Assembly: GCA_030587505.1 (NCBI GenBank)
Contig: JAUQYY010000272.1
Span: forward strand, 1-21,078
Direction: 5' to 3'
Length of the DNA: 21,078 nucleotides
DNA from: Candidatus Sigynarchaeota archaeon
Lineage (GTDB): Archaea > Asgardarchaeota > Jordarchaeia > Jordarchaeales > Jordarchaeaceae
Translations under genes and position numbers: made by a program
In this document: positions 14,529 to 21,078 of the stretch, one piece after another
Layout of the letters: every line of letters starts with the position of its first letter
Numbering within the stretch: position 1 is the first letter of the stretch
The notes under the pieces: model-generated
Told to the model about the DNA's origin: nothing
What the model saw: only the letters and a program-made list of their open reading frames with translations
Databases searched by the model: none

Positions 14529-15608
14529 TTGAAGGTTTACAGAGACAAATTGGACAAAGGTGAAATAAAATTAATCCCTGAATCACTCACGGATCTCTGG
14601 CATTTGTACAACATTATAGACTCGGGCGATATAGTTTACGCAAAAACGTTTAGACGCATACGAAGACCCGATGAACCCTCTAGAGCCGACAAAGGAGAAA
14701 AAATTCCGGTATATCTTGGTATCACTGTCGAGGATACCTCCCTCCACAAGTATTCTAACAGATTGAGAGTAAAGGGAATCATCACCAGTGCCCCAGAGAA
14801 TGTTCCTAGAGGGGCTCACCATACAATCAATATTGAGGTTGGGACTCCGATCAAAATAATCAAAAGTAAATGGCCAAAATATATCTTGGCACGCATAGAT
14901 GAATCTGAGAGAGTTAAAACAAAAGCAAAATTGATCATAGTGTCAATTGAGGAGGGCGAAGCAAACATTGCAGTAGTTGATAACTACAGTATTGATATCG
15001 TTGACAGTATTAGTATGAATATCCCTGGGAAAAGATTCGTGGCTCAGCACGATGAAGCAATTAAAAACTTCTTTAGCGAGGTATCAAAAACCCTTAACCA
15101 GGTACAAAATGGTGAAGTAAGTAAAATAATAATTGCTGGGCCCGGTTTTACGAAAAACAATTTCCAAAAGTATTTAGTTAATAAATTTCCCGACTTGAAA
15201 GATAAGTTAATAATCGAAAACGCGAGCTACGGAGGGGTGAACGGAATTTATGAAGTCATACACCGAGGGGCAATAGAAAAAATTTTGGAAGAAAACAAGG
15301 TAATTGAAGACCTACATCTCGTGGAAGAATTTCTAACACGCCTAGCTAAAGATAATAAAAGAGTAACGTACGGCTATGACTCCGTCAAAAAGGCTATCCA
15401 ATACGGAGCTGTAGACAAATTACTAATAACTGACGAAAAATTAAAAAGCGCTAATCTCGAGGAAAGAGAAAAAAACGATGAACTCCTGCGTCAAGTAGAA
15501 GAAATGGGTGGCGAAATCCACATAATAAGCACGTTACACAACGCTGGAGAACGCCTCCAAGCATTCGGAGGAATCGCCGCCCTCTTAAGATTTCCCCTAA
15601 ACGAATAA
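14529..15608 (+). CDS. pelA: mRNA surveillance protein Pelota (Dom34)
   Basis: Pelota is the 359-aa eRF1 relative that, with aEF-1alpha/ABCE1, rescues stalled ribosomes. The N-terminal domain reads GEIKLIPESLTDLWHLYNII and GDIVYAKTFRR. The central domain has KRFVAQHDEAIKNFF and IIAGPGFTKNNFQKYL, both hallmarks of Pelota. The C-terminal domain has VTYGYDSVKKAIQYGAVDKLLITDE and IHIISTLHNAGERLQAFGGIAALLRF. It lacks the GGQ motif, as expected for Pelota rather than release factor. The start is TTG with AAAGGTAGA 5 nt upstream. It stands alone and converges on the radical SAM gene 66 bp away. The 188-bp spacer before it shows nothing more than a short TTTACGTAAA palindrome. Confidence 0.95.
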   Translation: MKVYRDKLDKGEIKLIPESLTDLWHLYNIIDSGDIVYAKTFRRIRRPDEPSRADKGEKIPVYLGITVEDTSLHKYSNRLRVKGIITSAPENVPRGAHHTINIEVGTPIKIIKSKWPKYILARIDESERVKTKAKLIIVSIEEGEANIAVVDNYSIDIVDSISMNIPGKRFVAQHDEAIKNFFSEVSKTLNQVQNGEVSKIIIAGPGFTKNNFQKYLVNKFPDLKDKLIIENASYGGVNGIYEVIHRGAIEKILEENKVIEDLHLVEEFLTRLAKDNKRVTYGYDSVKKAIQYGAVDKLLITDEKLKSANLEEREKNDELLRQVEEMGGEIHIISTLHNAGERLQAFGGIAALLRFPLNE

Positions 15609-15674
15609 AAAGCTAAACACAAACCCTGAATAAAATAAAAATTAAAACTCTATAGAACGCAAATTTAGTTTAAA

Positions 15675-16766
15675 TCAAAGGGGTGTATACTCTGTCTCCA
15701 ATCTTGGTTCGTCCGTAGGGTACTCCTCCAAAATTCCCACTTTAAATCCCTTCTTCTTTGCTTCTCGAGCAATTCTCTTAGCAATTCTTACTGATGTTTC
15801 AACTCTCAACTTCCTGGGATTAAAATAAATCAGCTCCCCAGAAACCTTATACTTCCTGAAGATTGAATAAAGCTGGTTTACTCTCCCTGCGTCCTCAAAA
15901 GTAATTACTCCCTTTAAAAGAAGCCTCTCTCTGGTGATTTGTTCATAAGGTTTGGCAATGTTTTTAGCCCTTCTTAAGAGTCTATTTTTGAGCTGCACTT
16001 CATCTTTTAGACTCAAGGGGCAGTAATGGATGTTTAATTCTGTATTGTCTACCGCCCATTCAAGTAACTTTTTAGCCGTGCTTTCGCTTCCTTCCACCGC
16101 TGCCACGGTATTCCTCTTGAGTCTGTACCCCCGCTTTTTTAATTCATCTGCGTTTGTCTCGGTGAATTCGAGTTCGTTGATATTTAGAAAGTCTACTCTA
16201 TACTTTTCAAATGACTTAATTAGCCTCTTTAGAGGCTCCAAGTTGCCGGGTATCGCCGGTATCTCAACCCCTACACTCAGGGAATCACCAACCGAGGCCA
16301 AAACTTCACTCTCTTTCTCTGTTGAAATGTGGAAACGTATTTCATCAAGTCCGACTCTAGCTAGTTTTTCAATACTCTTCTTATTTATTCGTCTCTTACC
16401 TGTGTAGAGATGGATATGGTGGGCCTCTCCAAAATTGTCTTTCAGTAACTCAATATAGTGAATGGTTCGGTCTAAAACTAAAAGTGGTTCACCACCAGTA
16501 ATCCCCGTCCCCTCCGCACCGCTCAGTGCCGCCTCATTAATTATGTCTTTATCGCTACGAACCAGTCGTTCATTGGCGTAAATAACATCTCTCCCTTTTC
16601 GTTCAAAAGAAATTGGGCAGTACCACGAGCAACCAATAGGATTCGTACATAGTCCGGTCACAAATAAAACCAGTTTACCTCCCCGCATACACAACTGACA
16701 ACCCTTAGAAAGCTCCCCGATAAACATCGATCCGCCCATAGATTTAGAAATCCTGCGCAAAAACAT
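15675..16766 (-). CDS. Radical SAM protein, COG2108-like, unknown substrate
   Basis: This 363-aa protein begins with an N-terminal SKGCQLCMRGGKLVLFVTG segment that fits the archaeal family described as related to pyruvate formate-lyase activase. The cluster region reads GLCTNPIGCSWYCPIS (Cys40, Cys46, Cys50). This is a CX5CX3C spacing rather than the canonical CX3CX2C. GTGITGGEPLL follows as the SAM-binding GGE motif. Helical repeats and a basic C-terminal part (RIAREAKKKGF) come after. Its reaction is unknown. ATG 16766 shares one base with the stop of the upstream nucleotidyltransferase (TGATG) and has GAAGGTG before it, so the two are translationally coupled and may act together. Confidence 0.8.
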   Translation of the reverse strand: MFLRRISKSMGGSMFIGELSKGCQLCMRGGKLVLFVTGLCTNPIGCSWYCPISFERKGRDVIYANERLVRSDKDIINEAALSGAEGTGITGGEPLLVLDRTIHYIELLKDNFGEAHHIHLYTGKRRINKKSIEKLARVGLDEIRFHISTEKESEVLASVGDSLSVGVEIPAIPGNLEPLKRLIKSFEKYRVDFLNINELEFTETNADELKKRGYRLKRNTVAAVEGSESTAKKLLEWAVDNTELNIHYCPLSLKDEVQLKNRLLRRAKNIAKPYEQITRERLLLKGVITFEDAGRVNQLYSIFRKYKVSGELIYFNPRKLRVETSVRIAKRIAREAKKKGFKVGILEEYPTDEPRLETEYTPL

Positions 16767-17509
16767 CACCTTCTTCTATTTTGCATACGATTACGTACAA
16801 TAGAGTCCTTATCCGCTATTCTTTTTAACACGTGTTCAAAGCTTTCATTTTCCTTCAGTTTTCTTTTTAGATAAACCCCTGTTCGTCCGATTTTATCACG
16901 CTTCATAAGAACCCTCACTCTCTGATTAACTATATCCACGCTGACACCCAAAATCTTGGCTGTGATCGCTTCGTTTCCTATAACCGGACTTTCTATGTGC
17001 CCATATTTAGTAGGTTCTATTAACATTAACCTTTTGTCAACTCCCGGCACCCGTTTCTCCCGTTTCAAATCCTCTAAAGATAGTGCTCCTCCAAAATAAT
17101 AAAATTCTGTTTCCAAGCGACTAAGACTCACCAACGGAAAAGATACGCTAATATTATCCTCAAGATATATGTACGCCTTAACCGCGTATTGGGGAGTGGC
17201 TTGAATAATCTCCCGAGAAAAAAAGTCTGCCTTAATTTTCCTAAGAGCATGCTCAACCAGAAAAGACGAAACAACATACGGTACAAAAATGTCAACATCA
17301 CTGCTTTCTTTAACATCCCCCCTAGCCAAACTGCCATGAACTATCGCCGAAATACTACACTCAGATAGAATCTCCATAATGGAAATGGCCTTCTTCCTCA
17401 ATTCTCTCAAAAGCCTCCATCTCTCAGCGCTATACCTTACCTCGACTTTGTCGCCAACCGCCACCGGCTTTTCACTCAACACAACCACCAAAAAATCTCT
17501 TAATTTCAA
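16766..17509 (-). CDS. Predicted nucleotidyltransferase (pol-beta superfamily)
   Basis: This 247-aa protein has the minimal nucleotidyltransferase motif HGSLARGDVKESSDVDIFV, with Gly59-Ser60 and the metal-binding Asp71 and Asp73. A third acidic residue may be in AYIYLED. The C-terminal part (GVSVDIVNQRVRVLMKRDKIGRTGVYLKRKL) looks like a DNA- or RNA-binding helical domain. This layout matches the archaeal COG2413-type group, whose substrate is unknown. The start is TTG with no clear ribosome-binding site. A TATA-like TTTAAATA at 17541-17548 on the minus strand suggests a nearly leaderless transcript. It is coupled to the radical SAM gene downstream, so the pair may modify a common target. Confidence 0.75.
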   Translation of the reverse strand: MKLRDFLVVVLSEKPVAVGDKVEVRYSAERWRLLRELRKKAISIMEILSECSISAIVHGSLARGDVKESSDVDIFVPYVVSSFLVEHALRKIKADFFSREIIQATPQYAVKAYIYLEDNISVSFPLVSLSRLETEFYYFGGALSLEDLKREKRVPGVDKRLMLIEPTKYGHIESPVIGNEAITAKILGVSVDIVNQRVRVLMKRDKIGRTGVYLKRKLKENESFEHVLKRIADKDSIVRNRMQNRRR

Positions 17510-17539
17510 AACGCTTACATCAAAACATTACACACCACA

Positions 17540-17677
17540 TTATTTAAACGCGCTTTTACTCCCCTCCTTTCCCACCGTTAATCCCCCCATTTTTACTTCT
17601 TTCTTTTCCAATACCCCTTTGTTCTTCTTAATTTTCTTCTCTCCACGGTTCAGATTCTCCTCTAACAAGTACTTCAT
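17540..17677 (-). CDS. Possible small lysine-rich ORF (45 aa), unrecognised
   Basis: On the minus strand an ATG opens a 45-codon frame reading MKYLLEENLNRGEKKIKKN at its start and ending GKEGSKSAFK. It is highly charged, without cysteines or membrane segments, and I recognise no family. It lies 30 nt upstream of the nucleotidyltransferase on the same strand, and its purine-rich strand matches local coding bias. There is no good ribosome-binding site, and its stop overlaps the TATA-like element of the next gene, so it may be chance. The rest of the spacer 17510-17995 shows no gene. Confidence 0.25.
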   Translation of the reverse strand: MKYLLEENLNRGEKKIKKNKGVLEKKEVKMGGLTVGKEGSKSAFK

Positions 17678-17995
17678 TTAGCTTTCAATATTAGCAATCA
17701 ACTTTCAACTAAAACATCCATGCTCTCCGACAACATTCAGAAAAGTATCCTCTAAACTCTTCCAAAGTACAAACACAGGCTCACGATGAAGTAAAACAAA
17801 CGCGTACACTCTCTCGAATATTCATGCGGTTCGAATAACTAAAAAGCCTTTTCCCTTCACGGATAGTTTTTTAAGCAGTTCTTAATTTGGTTTATTCCGA
17901 GTACAATTGAAGTTAACGAATTATCACACAAACAGAATGCCAATTCCCTCCTGAGTTTCTTTACCCCTACGAGATAAATAAGGAAGGCGTTATCA

Positions 17996-19192
17996 GTGAA
18001 CGATGCATACCTTATTCTGATAATTCTCTTTATTTTCTGGATAGCGGTGTTTCTCCTTACGAAGTATCTAAATTTAGAGAAATACGGTTTCACCGTAGCT
18101 CCTTTCCTCCTAATGTACCGAACTAAGCGTTTTAATAATATCATTTCAAGAATTGCGCGAAAATCCCCAAAAATCTGGAGCGCCATTGGGACCGTTGGTG
18201 TAGCGTTGAGCTACTCCGCTTTAGGTTATGGAATCGTTGTATTACTAAGAAATCTTATCAACGTGTTTGTTCAGCCTCAAAACACCTCTCCACTCGTACC
18301 CGTAATTCCAGGAATCACAATAACCGGCACCTCAATAATCTACGTACTAATAGCTTTGATTTTAACACTAGTAACCCATGAATTGGCACACGGAATTGCC
18401 GCAATTGCGGAGGGCCTACCCATAAAGTCCGCGGGTCTACTATTTCTCATTTTTCTACCGGGTGGTTTTGTAGAACTAGATGAGCTTGCGTTAGCGAAAG
18501 CCCCATCGCGTTCACGATTTAGAATATTCAGTGCGGGTTCTGCGGCGAATATTGTAACCGCCCTACTCGCGTTCCTACTTATTAGCAACTTCGCACTAGT
18601 AATATCTCCTTGGTATGGGCCCTCAGTAGGTGTTTTTGTTACCGGTGTAGATCCTAACTCTCCCGCATACTATAAGCTTCCTCCCTCCACAGTGATATTT
18701 GCAATAAATGGCACTCCTGTAATCTCTGACTACGGACTGAGCTTATACCTTTCACACGTTAAACCATTCGAAATCTTAGTGCTAGACACAAGCATAGGCA
18801 GAGTCACCCTCATGACAAGCATAAATCCTAGAATTCCCACCCGTGGGTATATCGGAATAACCTACCCGCGTCCCTTTTACCTTCCATACCCTTCAGCGTG
18901 GTGGTTGGGAGTAGGTTTTTCCACCCACTTATATCTGACGCTCTACTGGATTTTTATCGTCACCTTCAGCGTAGCCATGTTTAACATGTTTCCAATCTAC
19001 GCCTTTGACGGAGACAAGCTGTTTGAAGAAGTAATAAGAAATACAATATCAAAAGAGAAGAAAATAAAAATCGGAAAAAAATCATTCTCAAAAAGAAGCC
19101 TCTTTGTAAACAGCGCACGCATCATAGCTATTTTTATGCTTGTCGCAAATTTTGTTCTTCCCCTACTAACTGTAGGCTTTACACCTTTCTAA
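17996..19192 (+). CDS. Membrane metalloprotease, M50 (site-2 protease) family
   Basis: This 398-aa protein has several transmembrane helices (about 4-22, 64-88, 110-127, 160-200, 310-330, 375-395). The zinc site is HELAH at 128-132 in TLVTHELAHGI. The second M50 motif is FNMFPIYAFDGDKL, with Asp338 as the third metal ligand. A PDZ-like domain lies between them (about 205-290; VGVFVTGVDPNSPAYY, VIFAINGTPV). This arrangement is that of intramembrane site-2 proteases, which cut membrane-bound regulators; the substrate is unknown. The GTG start has AAGGAAGG about 9 nt upstream. A tRNA thiolase gene starts 14 nt downstream and is probably co-transcribed. Confidence 0.88.
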   Translation: MNDAYLILIILFIFWIAVFLLTKYLNLEKYGFTVAPFLLMYRTKRFNNIISRIARKSPKIWSAIGTVGVALSYSALGYGIVVLLRNLINVFVQPQNTSPLVPVIPGITITGTSIIYVLIALILTLVTHELAHGIAAIAEGLPIKSAGLLFLIFLPGGFVELDELALAKAPSRSRFRIFSAGSAANIVTALLAFLLISNFALVISPWYGPSVGVFVTGVDPNSPAYYKLPPSTVIFAINGTPVISDYGLSLYLSHVKPFEILVLDTSIGRVTLMTSINPRIPTRGYIGITYPRPFYLPYPSAWWLGVGFSTHLYLTLYWIFIVTFSVAMFNMFPIYAFDGDKLFEEVIRNTISKEKKIKIGKKSFSKRSLFVNSARIIAIFMLVANFVLPLLTVGFTPF

Positions 19193-19206
19193 CTGGAGGA
19201 TAGTTT

Positions 19207-20148
19207 TTGTTGAACCAGTGTAAAAAATGTTCAAAAACCGCGGTGGTTTTCCTACCCTATTCAGGAGAAAAGCTCTGCCGTAAATGCTTCCTCAACTCCG
19301 TCGAAAGGAGAGTCCATAAAGAAATCGCCCGAACAAAAATGCTAAAAAGATCAGACCACATAGGAGTCGCCGTATCAGGCGGAAAAGACAGCGTGGTACT
19401 TCTACACATTCTACACAAAATCGAAAGCAAATTCCCCGAGAGCAAACTTCTCATAATTCACATAGATGAAGGCATCTCTCAATATAGCGAGCACAACCTA
19501 AAAATCGTCAAAAAACACGCCAAAGAATTGAACATCCCACTCATTCAAACATCCTACAAGGAAATTTACGGAAAGACACTTGACGAGATTATCAAAATTG
19601 CTGAAAAAAGTGAAAACAGGCGGTTAGGTGCGTGCTCGTACTGCGGCGTCTTAAGAAGAAAAGCTCTCAACAAAATGGCTCGTGAAGCAAACGTAGACTG
19701 CCTAACAACCGCCCACAACCTAGATGATGAAACCCAAACAATACTCCTAAACATCCTAAAAGGAGACCTAAACAGGCTCAAACGAAACTACCCCTCCCCC
19801 CAAAAAATACACCCAAAACTCGTGCCACGCATAAAACCCCTGAGAACAATCCCCGAAAAAGAAACCACCCTATACGCATATTACCGAAACCTAAGCCACA
19901 ACTCAAAACCATGCCCTTACACCACTGAAGGATACAGAGACGATATACGCGTCTTCCTCAACCAAATGGAAAGAAAAAGACCCGGCACAAAATATAACAT
20001 ACTACGCCTCTACGATAAACTAGCCCCTCAACTCACAATCAACAAAAAGCCAGTCCAGGAATGCTTAACGTGCGGCGAACCCTGCGCAGAAAAAGTATGC
20101 AAAGCATGCCAACTCCTAAACAGACTAAACAAAGATAAACCAATCTGA
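19207..20148 (+). CDS. ttuA: tRNA 2-thiolation enzyme, TtuA/Ncs6 family
   Basis: This 313-aa PP-loop ATPase activates a tRNA uridine for sulfur insertion. An N-terminal zinc finger (CKKC, CRKC) is followed by the PP-loop VSGGKDS at 57-62. Cluster/catalytic cysteines appear in GACSYCG (Cys143, Cys146) and PCPY (Cys236), matching the three iron-sulfur ligands known in TtuA. A C-terminal zinc finger (ECLTCGEPC, KVCKAC) closes it. The family includes TtuA (s2T54) and Ncs6/NcsA (s2U34), and the sequence alone does not tell me which base is modified. Two adjacent TTG codons (19207, 19210) can start it, with GGAGGA 6-9 nt upstream. It forms a two-gene unit with the M50 protease. Confidence 0.9.
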   Translation: MLNQCKKCSKTAVVFLPYSGEKLCRKCFLNSVERRVHKEIARTKMLKRSDHIGVAVSGGKDSVVLLHILHKIESKFPESKLLIIHIDEGISQYSEHNLKIVKKHAKELNIPLIQTSYKEIYGKTLDEIIKIAEKSENRRLGACSYCGVLRRKALNKMAREANVDCLTTAHNLDDETQTILLNILKGDLNRLKRNYPSPQKIHPKLVPRIKPLRTIPEKETTLYAYYRNLSHNSKPCPYTTEGYRDDIRVFLNQMERKRPGTKYNILRLYDKLAPQLTINKKPVQECLTCGEPCAEKVCKACQLLNRLNKDKPI

Positions 20149-20171
20149 AGATCTTCTAAGCAGTTTATTTT

Positions 20172-20540
20172 AGGTGGCGAGTCCTGATGCTCGACACACC
20201 TCCCCGCCAGCGTATCTGCCACCTGGTCTCTGACCCGGGATTCTGGAAGCATCGAACGTCCAGAGTTAGGCTGCTCCTTCAAGGCATCGGGCCGACTAAC
20301 CCAACACTCTCCCGGGCCTAACCGGTTTCCCTGGCAAAGGGTGAACACGCTTTCCCTACGGAAAGCAGTCACCCACCGCCGATCCTCCAGTGCGGATCTT
20401 CACCGCCTTGGTGACAGACCGTTTTAGCGGGTTGGACGTGCCTCACATCAGCTTTCGGCCCGCCCTAAAGAGGATTTGCGGTCGAGAGGAAACCCTCTCT
20501 CAGGCAACCCCTAGCTGCCCGCCTAGACTCGCCACCACCT
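20172..20540 (-). ncRNA. Probable SRP RNA (7S)
   Basis: This is a GC-rich, non-coding segment. Its ends pair perfectly over 11 bp (GGTGGCGAGTC at 20526-20536 with GACTCGCCACC at 20173-20183, minus-strand reading), as helix 1 of archaeal SRP RNA does. Next come CUAGGCGGGCAGCUAGGGG and a hairpin GAGAG/CUCUC, consistent with the Alu-domain helices 3 and 4. Then comes GGGCCGAAAGC, like the archaeal helix-5 motif. Farther on, GAAGGAGCAGCCUAA matches the helix-8 side that binds SRP54. A strong TATA (TGTTTATATTTTT) sits about 25 nt before the start. At about 369 nt it is longer than usual, and the helix-8 tip is atypical. Confidence 0.7.
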
Positions 20541-20555
20541 AATGAACCCCCTTAC

Positions 20556-20568
20556 AAAAATATAAACA
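20556..20568 (-). promoter_or_regulatory. TATA box of the probable SRP RNA gene
   Basis: TGTTTATATTTTT on the minus strand lies about 25 nt before the base where the terminal helix of the RNA begins. This supports both the strand and the 5' end. Confidence 0.6.
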
Positions 20569-20687
20569 TTTCTTTCAAGTCTCCCAACCAATATTCCTTT
20601 TCTTAAAAGGAGTAGTGACTGCTATCCACTCTCTGTATTCGCTCTCTCATTAAGAAAAGTAAAGTGGGAATGGCGCAGAGGACGGGA

Positions 20688-20717
20688 GTTTCCTGACCAA
20701 AAGATTCTTTTGGTCAT
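20688..20717 (-). other. tRNA-Ser intron 2 (T-loop, position 59/60), 30 nt
   Basis: On the minus strand T-stem GCGGG is followed by UUCG, bulge AAA, a perfect 10-bp intron stem (UGACCAAAAG/CUUUUGGUCA, loop AAU), GGAA, bulge ACU and T-stem CCCGU. UUCG and GGAA give three pairs plus a G-G mismatch. Cuts AA|A and AC|U leave a canonical UUCGAAU T-loop. Confidence 0.88.
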
Positions 20718-20758
20718 TTCGAACCCGCGCTCTCCAATGGAGAACTGGCTTAGCAGGC

Positions 20759-20788
20759 GTACACTCAGAGAATTACCCTTTCTCTGAT
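20759..20788 (-). other. tRNA-Ser intron 1 (position 29/30), 30 nt
   Basis: On the minus strand exon GCGC is followed by bulge UGA, intron stem UCAGAGAA, loop AGGGUAA, perfect stem UUCUCUGA, helix strand GUGU, and bulge ACG. GCGC pairs with GUGU (two G-U). Cuts UG|A and AC|G restore anticodon stem CUGGC/GCCAG. The helix borrows D-stem bases, and the outer exon helix is weak. Confidence 0.88.
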
Positions 20789-20890
20789 CAGCGCCTTACC
20801 GCTTGGCTACCTCTGCGCCTTTTATGTGGGATGTTATCCACTTCTTTAGTTAAGAAATATTCATTTTTAACTTTTTTTACTTTCTTCAAT

Positions 20891-20997
20891 GGTGATGTAG
20901 AATGCTCGGGTCTCGCTTCCAGCGTAAGGCTCCAAATTGCGAAAGAAGCCATATAAACTCCCCTTTTCCAGGCGAGACCAAACAATTCTACATCACC
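20891..20997. repeat. 107-bp structured inverted repeat, possible ncRNA or MITE-like element
   Basis: Perfect 13-bp terminal arms GGTGATGTAGAAT (20891-20903) and ATTCTACATCACC (20985-20997) enclose a symmetric 5x5 internal loop. A second perfect 8-bp helix follows (GGTCTCGC 20909-20916, GCGAGACC 20972-20979), then a 55-nt core with shorter possible stems. No target-site duplication, tRNA cloverleaf or clear box ACA is visible. A TATA-like ACTTATATTTAAC near 21060-21072 on the minus strand could drive it. I cannot assign a family. Confidence 0.5.
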
Positions 20998-21078
20998 CCT
21001 GTAACGAGAAAACTCAAAGGATACCTCCGCTCCTACAGTTTTTACAGATTGTGAAAAATAGAGTTAAATATAAGTTTA

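Larger units (their letters stand above)
20671..20816 (-). tRNA. tRNA-Ser(GCU) with two 30-nt BHB introns and encoded CCA
   Basis: Exons on the minus strand are 20816-20789, 20758-20718 and 20687-20671. Joined, they give acceptor GCAGAGG/CCTCTGC, D-stem GCC/GGC with loop AAGCGGTAA, anticodon stem CTGGC/GCCAG with loop CTGCTAA (anticodon GCT), and a long variable arm TCTCC/GGAGA. The T-stem is GCGGG/CCCGT with loop TTCGAAT, followed by discriminator G and CCA. The long variable arm, G73 and GCU all say serine. Without splicing, neither the anticodon stem nor the T-loop can form. The introns are at 29/30 and 59/60, both away from the canonical 37/38. The outermost GGC/GCC would extend pairing by 3 bp beyond the mature acceptor. 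Confidence 0.92.

Noticed and set aside
17822..17845. T-loop-like GGTTCGAATA suggesting a tRNA
   Set aside because: The flanking bases do not form a T-stem, and no acceptor or anticodon arm fits around it.
20028..20372. 114-codon minus-strand frame
   Set aside because: It overlaps the SRP-like RNA and the end of the thiolase gene. Its length reflects GC-rich RNA sequence, not a protein.
20172..20540. RNase P RNA
   Set aside because: The conserved P4 strands (GGAAAGUCC-like and ACAGAA/GGCUUA-like) are absent, while the SRP Alu-domain and AGCAGCC motifs are present.
20674..20819. tRNA read with acceptor GGCGCAG and discriminator A
   Set aside because: This leaves wrong spacing to the D-arm and T-arm. 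Shifting by three bases gives GCAGAGG/CCTCTGC, correct TA at 8-9, G73 and an encoded CCA.
20788..20985. 65-codon frame on the minus strand
   Set aside because: It runs into the tRNA-Ser gene and through the structured palindrome, has no ribosome-binding site, and shows no recognisable protein features.
1..21078. CRISPR arrays, insertion sequences and toxin-antitoxin pairs
   Set aside because: No regularly spaced direct repeats, transposase genes or toxin-like small gene pairs were seen.

Overview
This window is an archaeal chromosome segment dominated by information-processing genes. EF-1alpha, Pelota, aIF2alpha, L44e, S27e, Nop10, PCNA, two-subunit primase, GINS and Orc1/Cdc6 are all archaeal/eukaryotic-type proteins. 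BHB-type introns in unusual tRNA positions point to the TACK group. My best guess is a Bathyarchaeia-like lineage, but this is inferred from gene content, not from a phylogeny.

Layout. 1-3545 (+) is a replication block: the end of PCNA, primase large subunit, primase small subunit and a Gins51-type GINS subunit, the last two overlapping. 3833-5172 (+) is a translation block: L44e, S27e, aIF2alpha. Nop10, usually co-directional with these genes, faces them from the opposite strand. 5551-11116 (-) holds the AglB/Stt3 oligosaccharyltransferase, an ATP-NAD kinase family protein and EF-1alpha. 11284-14340 holds a winged-helix regulator overlapping one Orc1/Cdc6 gene (-), then a 358-bp gap with inverted repeats, then a divergent and catalytically degenerate second Orc1/Cdc6 gene (+). 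That gap is a good replication-origin candidate. 14529-20148 holds Pelota (+), a radical SAM protein and a nucleotidyltransferase (- pair), and an M50 membrane protease with a TtuA/Ncs6 tRNA thiolase (+ pair). 20172-20816 (-) holds a probable SRP RNA and a tRNA-Ser(GCU). A 107-bp structured palindrome follows at 20891-20997.

The main discovery is a probable spliceosome-independent mRNA intron. The L44e reading frame is broken in the middle by 34 nt that form a bulge-helix-bulge (BHB) fold with a perfect 9-bp intron hairpin. Cutting between the second and third base of each 3-nt AAA bulge rejoins the frame exactly and gives a full-length 91-aa L44e with both zinc knuckles. The tRNA-Ser(GCU) gene carries two 30-nt introns of the same geometry (positions 29/30 and 59/60), and removing both gives a clean serine cloverleaf. 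A single tRNA-splicing endonuclease could therefore be needed both for a tRNA and for a ribosomal-protein mRNA in this organism.

All identities come from reading motifs. No database search or folding program was run.
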